DNA from: Acetobacteraceae bacterium | GTDB taxonomy: Bacteria; Pseudomonadota; Alphaproteobacteria; Acetobacterales; Acetobacteraceae | Assembly: GCA_003506895.1 (NCBI GenBank) | Contig: DNXO01000001.1 | Coordinates: 37,426-101,425 of the forward strand | Direction of reading: 5' to 3' | Length of the DNA: 64,000 nucleotides | In this document: piece by piece, positions 61,019 through 64,000 of the stretch | Layout: each line of letters opens with the position of its first letter | Numbering within the stretch: position 1 is the stretch's first letter | Notes under the pieces: generated by a model | What the model was told of the DNA's origin: nothing | Database searches by the model: none | The model's input: the letters and a program-made list of their open reading frames with translations, nothing else | Position numbers and translations under genes: made by a program

Positions 61019-61783
61019 TTACCGCCCCTTCCGCGCGATGAAGTCCGGAAACGCATCCTCCGCCTTCGCCCCGCGCATGACATGTGTGGTGTAGTCTTTT
61101 TCCGCCGCCCACTGACCCTGCAGGTCCTGTCCAAGCTGTTGCAGCAGCAACGACTTTATACCCATGACCGCACCACGATGGTTGCCAGCAATCATCCTCG
61201 CCAGCCACATCGTCTTCGCGCGCAGCTCCGCCCGAGGGACCAGATGGTTCAGCAGGCCGATGCGATAGGCTTCCTCGGCTTCCACCACGCGGGCGCTGAA
61301 CAGCAGTTCCTTCGCCATCGGCCAGCCGACCTGATTCGGCAGCGTCCATGTGCTGTTGATCCGGCCATAGGCGGCGGCGAGGAAGCGGAATTTGGTGCCC
61401 TCGCACCCAACGCGCATATCCAGGCTGGAGGACAGGACCGCGGCGCCGCCGTAGGCCAGGCCGTTCATCATCCCAATGGTGGGTTTGCGGCTCGTGCTGA
61501 TCTCATACGCTCGGCGCGGGTCGCTCATCGCGTCCAGTTGTTCCTGCGTGTAGGTGCGGTCGTCAGAGCGTTGCTCGTGGATGTCGCCACCGGCCGAGAA
61601 GGCTTTTTCGCCGGCGCCGGTGATGACGATGCAGCCGATGGTGTCGTCGGCGTCCAGGGCTTTCACCGCGTCCGCGAGTTCGGCGTAAAGCTTGCGGTTC
61701 ATGGCGTTCAGGACGTCGGGGCGGTTCAGGGTGATGGTGCCGACGCCATCTTCGCGATCCAGCAGAATGTGTTCATAGGCCAT
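61019..61783 (-). CDS. Enoyl-CoA hydratase/isomerase family protein
   Basis: 254 aa. Crotonase fold: GTITLNRPDVLNAMN, ITGAGEKAFSAGGDI (oxyanion hole) and GGAAVLSSSLDMRVG. Hydrates 2-enoyl-CoA or does a related step; substrate unknown. No acyl-CoA dehydrogenase is adjacent, but one lies at 1727. Confidence 0.92.
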   Translation of the reverse strand: MAYEHILLDREDGVGTITLNRPDVLNAMNRKLYAELADAVKALDADDTIGCIVITGAGEKAFSAGGDIHEQRSDDRTYTQEQLDAMSDPRRAYEISTSRKPTIGMMNGLAYGGAAVLSSSLDMRVGCEGTKFRFLAAAYGRINSTWTLPNQVGWPMAKELLFSARVVEAEEAYRIGLLNHLVPRAELRAKTMWLARMIAGNHRGAVMGIKSLLLQQLGQDLQGQWAAEKDYTTHVMRGAKAEDAFPDFIARKGR

Positions 61784-61831
61784 TGATGGTTCCTCCCGCG
61801 CTGAAAGCTGCCACGGCAGGTTGGTAATGTC

Positions 61832-63265
61832 CTAATCGCCCCCCTGCGGCGCTCGGAACCCGCCAACCCCGCGTTCGATCTGCGTGACATGACGCGGCCG
61901 GAACCCGGTGGGATCGGTCAGGCCGCAGGCGTGGGCAATGATCTCGACCTCCTGCCGCATCTGGATCGCGTAGTTGGCGACCCTGGTGGCCTTGTCGGTG
62001 GGATCAAGACCGGCGATCAAGGACGGGACGGAAGCGGTGACGCCGGTGGGACAATGGCCCGATCCACATTTCATCGCCTGGATGCAACCCAGGCTAAACA
62101 TGAACCCCCGAGCGGAGGAGACGAAGTCGGCGCCCATGCACAAGGCCCAGGCGACCTTGTCGGGGGTGATAAGCTTAGCCGACGCAACGATCCGGATGCG
62201 GTCCTGCAGGCCGTGCCTTTCCCGGGCGGCGGCGACCAACGGAAGCGCCAGAGTGATTGGCAGGCCGACATAGTCGATCAGGGCGGAGGGCGCGGCGCCG
62301 GTGCCGCCCTCGCCACCGTCGATCTGGATATAGTCGGGGCAACCCTCGGGGTGGGCGATGCAGTCCTCGAACCAATTGTCCAGAAACTCGGTGTCACCGG
62401 CGACAAATTTCACGCCCACGGGTTTGCCGGTGACCCCACGCACCCGCTCGACGAACTGGCCTAGTTCGCGGACGTTGCCGATGTCGTGGTGACGGTTCGG
62501 GCTGATGCTGTCGCGGCCTTGGGGAATGCCGCGAATGGCGGCGATCTCGGCGGTGACCTTGGCGCCGGGCAGGATTCCGCCTTTCCCCGGCTTGGCGCCC
62601 TGTGCCAGTTTCACTTCGAACATGCGGACGTTTTCATGCGCGGCGATCTCGCGCAGCTTGTCCTCGGACAAGGTGCCGTCCGGGTTGCGGACACCGTATT
62701 TCGCTGTGCCCATCTGCATGATGATGTCGCAACCGCCTGACAGATGGGCCGGGGCAAGACCGCCCTCGCCCGTCGCCATCCATATGCCGGCGACTTTGGC
62801 GCCGCGCGACAGTGCGGTGACGGCGGCGGGGCTCAGCGCGCCATAGCTCATGCCGCTGATGTTGAAGAAGGTGCGTGCGATGTATGGCTGCCGGCAGGCG
62901 CCGGGGCCTTCACCGATGCCGATCTGCTTGCCGGGGTATGGGCGTTTTTCCTCGTCCAGCACTGGAAAGGCGGCGTTGCGGAAGACAAACGAGGGCACGT
63001 TCTCGCTGCCGAAGCTGCGAAGGTTGGAGACACCCTTGGCGGAGCGGTACACCCAACCCCGTTCCAGCCGGTTGAACGGACGTTCGGCCCAGTCCGGCAG
63101 GTACTGATACTGCCGCATGTATTCGCCGAGCGTTTCGGCGAAATAGCGAAAATAGCCAATGATCGGATAGTTGCGCAGGATGGTATGGGCGGTCTGCCGC
63201 TTGTCGTGGATGTAGAGCGCGGCGAGAGCCAAAAGAATGGCGGCAAGGATATCGAGCCCGAGCAT
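61832..63265 (-). CDS. FMN-binding glutamate synthase family protein
   Basis: 477 aa. N-terminal hydrophobic helix (LDILAAILLALAALYI) then the glutamate synthase FMN/TIM-barrel domain: GRDSISPNRHHDI, QIDGGEGGTGAAP and the C-x5-C-x4-C set CIQAMKCGSGHC, which binds a 3Fe-4S cluster in GltB. Without the amidotransferase domain it is not a full GltB, so the family role is not settled; it is probably membrane-anchored. No gltD is near. Confidence 0.9.
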   Translation of the reverse strand: MLGLDILAAILLALAALYIHDKRQTAHTILRNYPIIGYFRYFAETLGEYMRQYQYLPDWAERPFNRLERGWVYRSAKGVSNLRSFGSENVPSFVFRNAAFPVLDEEKRPYPGKQIGIGEGPGACRQPYIARTFFNISGMSYGALSPAAVTALSRGAKVAGIWMATGEGGLAPAHLSGGCDIIMQMGTAKYGVRNPDGTLSEDKLREIAAHENVRMFEVKLAQGAKPGKGGILPGAKVTAEIAAIRGIPQGRDSISPNRHHDIGNVRELGQFVERVRGVTGKPVGVKFVAGDTEFLDNWFEDCIAHPEGCPDYIQIDGGEGGTGAAPSALIDYVGLPITLALPLVAAARERHGLQDRIRIVASAKLITPDKVAWALCMGADFVSSARGFMFSLGCIQAMKCGSGHCPTGVTASVPSLIAGLDPTDKATRVANYAIQMRQEVEIIAHACGLTDPTGFRPRHVTQIERGVGGFRAPQGGD

Positions 63266-63408
63266 CGTCGTTAACCTCCGCGGTACGGCGTGTCGTTGTG
63301 GACTATCGCCCTTGCCGAAGGGTTAACGGCGGATCGGCGGCATTTGTCCAGACTGGGTTCCATTACATTTCGGCCACGGGAGCATCAGGGCCGGATGACG
63401 CATCCGCA
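63266..63408. other. Short intergenic spacer
   Basis: No gene or hairpin recognised in these 143 bp between two minus-strand genes. Confidence 0.3.
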
Positions 63409-63861
63409 TCAGCGCTTTATCGGATTGAACTTCGGAAGTAATGCGGACTCCCCATTCGGGATTCGTCCCCTGGCGACCGACCCGCGAACCGGCGCGACCG
63501 GCCGCATTCCGAATGCCGGCGGCAGATTGGTCGCAACTGGTTCGGGCCGGAACGGATCACCTGCCATGGATCGCGCCGAATCCCGTGGGAAGCCGGATGC
63601 AGCCTGGTGCTGGGACGGGCCGTCGCATTCGTCGCCCCCCTGCTCCGTCTCCAGGATCGCGGTCAGGTTCGGGGTCGCGCCGTCGCCGAACAAGCCTTCC
63701 GACAGGTCAACCGTGTCGCCGATCCTGACTTCAACGGCGATTGGGTCGATGATTCCGGCTTCGGTGAGGGCCGAGCCCGGATCCTCGCCGTCGGACACCA
63801 GAACGGCGGCGACGGAAATGCGGGCAAAGCTGGGGATCAGGTCAAGCGGATCGTCGTTCAT
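63409..63861 (-). CDS. Hypothetical protein under a LexA box
   Basis: 150 aa. The first 60 residues (IPSFARISVAAVLVSDGED, GIIDPIAVEVRIGDTVDLSEG) could fold; the rest is Pro/Gly/Ala-rich and likely disordered. No family is recognised. GAGG lies 11 nt before the ATG. A perfect LexA box begins 22 nt upstream and overlaps the probable promoter, so this may be an SOS gene. Alternatively the box serves a gene right of the window. Confidence 0.5.
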   Translation of the reverse strand: MNDDPLDLIPSFARISVAAVLVSDGEDPGSALTEAGIIDPIAVEVRIGDTVDLSEGLFGDGATPNLTAILETEQGGDECDGPSQHQAASGFPRDSARSMAGDPFRPEPVATNLPPAFGMRPVAPVRGSVARGRIPNGESALLPKFNPIKR

Positions 63862-63882
63862 ACAGGGAGCGACCTCAAATAT

Positions 63883-63897
63883 GTTCCCTATATGTTC
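63883..63897. promoter_or_regulatory. LexA (SOS) box
   Basis: GTTCCCTATATGTTC, an exact GTTC-N7-GTTC direct repeat as bound by alphaproteobacterial LexA. On the minus strand TTGCCA (63919-63924 region), 17 nt, TAGAAC is a promoter-like pair whose -10 overlaps the box. It may control the gene at 63861 or one starting near 63973. Confidence 0.65.
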
Positions 63898-64000
63898 TAT
63901 GAAAAGTCGTTCGCCTTGGCAAGCAATTTCATTAGACCGCGGGCAGCCGCGGCCTAGCCGCCTAAGGATACGATGCGAAATAGCCGCTTCGATGGACGCA

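Overview
This window looks like chromosomal DNA of a GC-rich alphaproteobacterium (lines I counted run near 63% G+C). I favour Rhodospirillales/Acetobacteraceae. The pointers are a LexA box of the alphaproteobacterial GTTC-N7-GTTC type, a UPF0262 gene, entericidin-type lipoproteins, a phasin domain, a cytochrome c', a 2-methylcitrate pair and a very high density of Mo-, flavin- and NAD(P)-dependent oxidoreductases and Liv-type uptake genes. There are no rRNA or tRNA genes, CRISPR arrays or complete insertion sequences. Genes are assigned from sequence motifs only; no database search was possible.

Layout. 1-9.5 kb: truncated quinone oxidoreductase divergent from a Crp/Fnr regulator with a perfect FNR box between them, acyl-CoA dehydrogenase, Tat-exported class II aldolase-like protein, carbamoylase-type hydrolase, a histidine-kinase-like protein without its phospho-acceptor His, PPOX protein, AEC transporter, VOC protein, Asp/Glu racemase, YaiI. 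9.5-16.9 kb: RhlE-type helicase, VapBC, M20 dipeptidase, glycosyltransferase, OtnK-OtnC (3-oxo-tetronate catabolism), histone H1-like protein. 17.4-25.8 kb: PrpC-PrpD, carbamoylase/nitrilase, a methyltransferase-phasin fusion, a second racemase, DUF983-UPF0262-MtnA. 25.8-38 kb: two entericidin-like lipoproteins around a DUF2272 lipoprotein, CoxE-like/MoxR pair, a complete Liv-type ABC importer, cytochrome c', LOG protein, two alcohol/enone dehydrogenases.

38-42.8 kb is the accessory zone. It has two tandem copies of an unknown helical protein, a 134-bp inverted-repeat element, then an AT-rich island holding a two-gene operon: a small three-helix membrane protein followed by a class III nucleotidyl cyclase. 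This matches the architecture of Pycsar anti-phage defence (PycC cyclase plus membrane effector) and is the most interesting system here. It is followed by about 1 kb of palindromic dispersed repeats.

42.8-64 kb returns to catabolic genes: TfdA-like dioxygenase with a large unknown protein, an NHL-repeat remnant, threonine aldolase, LLM flavin enzyme, MFS transporter, a broken GxxExxY gene bracketed by inverted repeats, a tight Ldh2/Mo-hydroxylase/DMSO-reductase-family operon whose hydroxylase lacks the usual catalytic Glu, a BNR-repeat protein, hydroxyacid dehydrogenase, SDR, dodecin, ABM protein, arylamine N-acetyltransferase, enoyl-CoA hydratase, an FMN glutamate-synthase-like protein, and an unknown gene with a perfect LexA box over its probable promoter.
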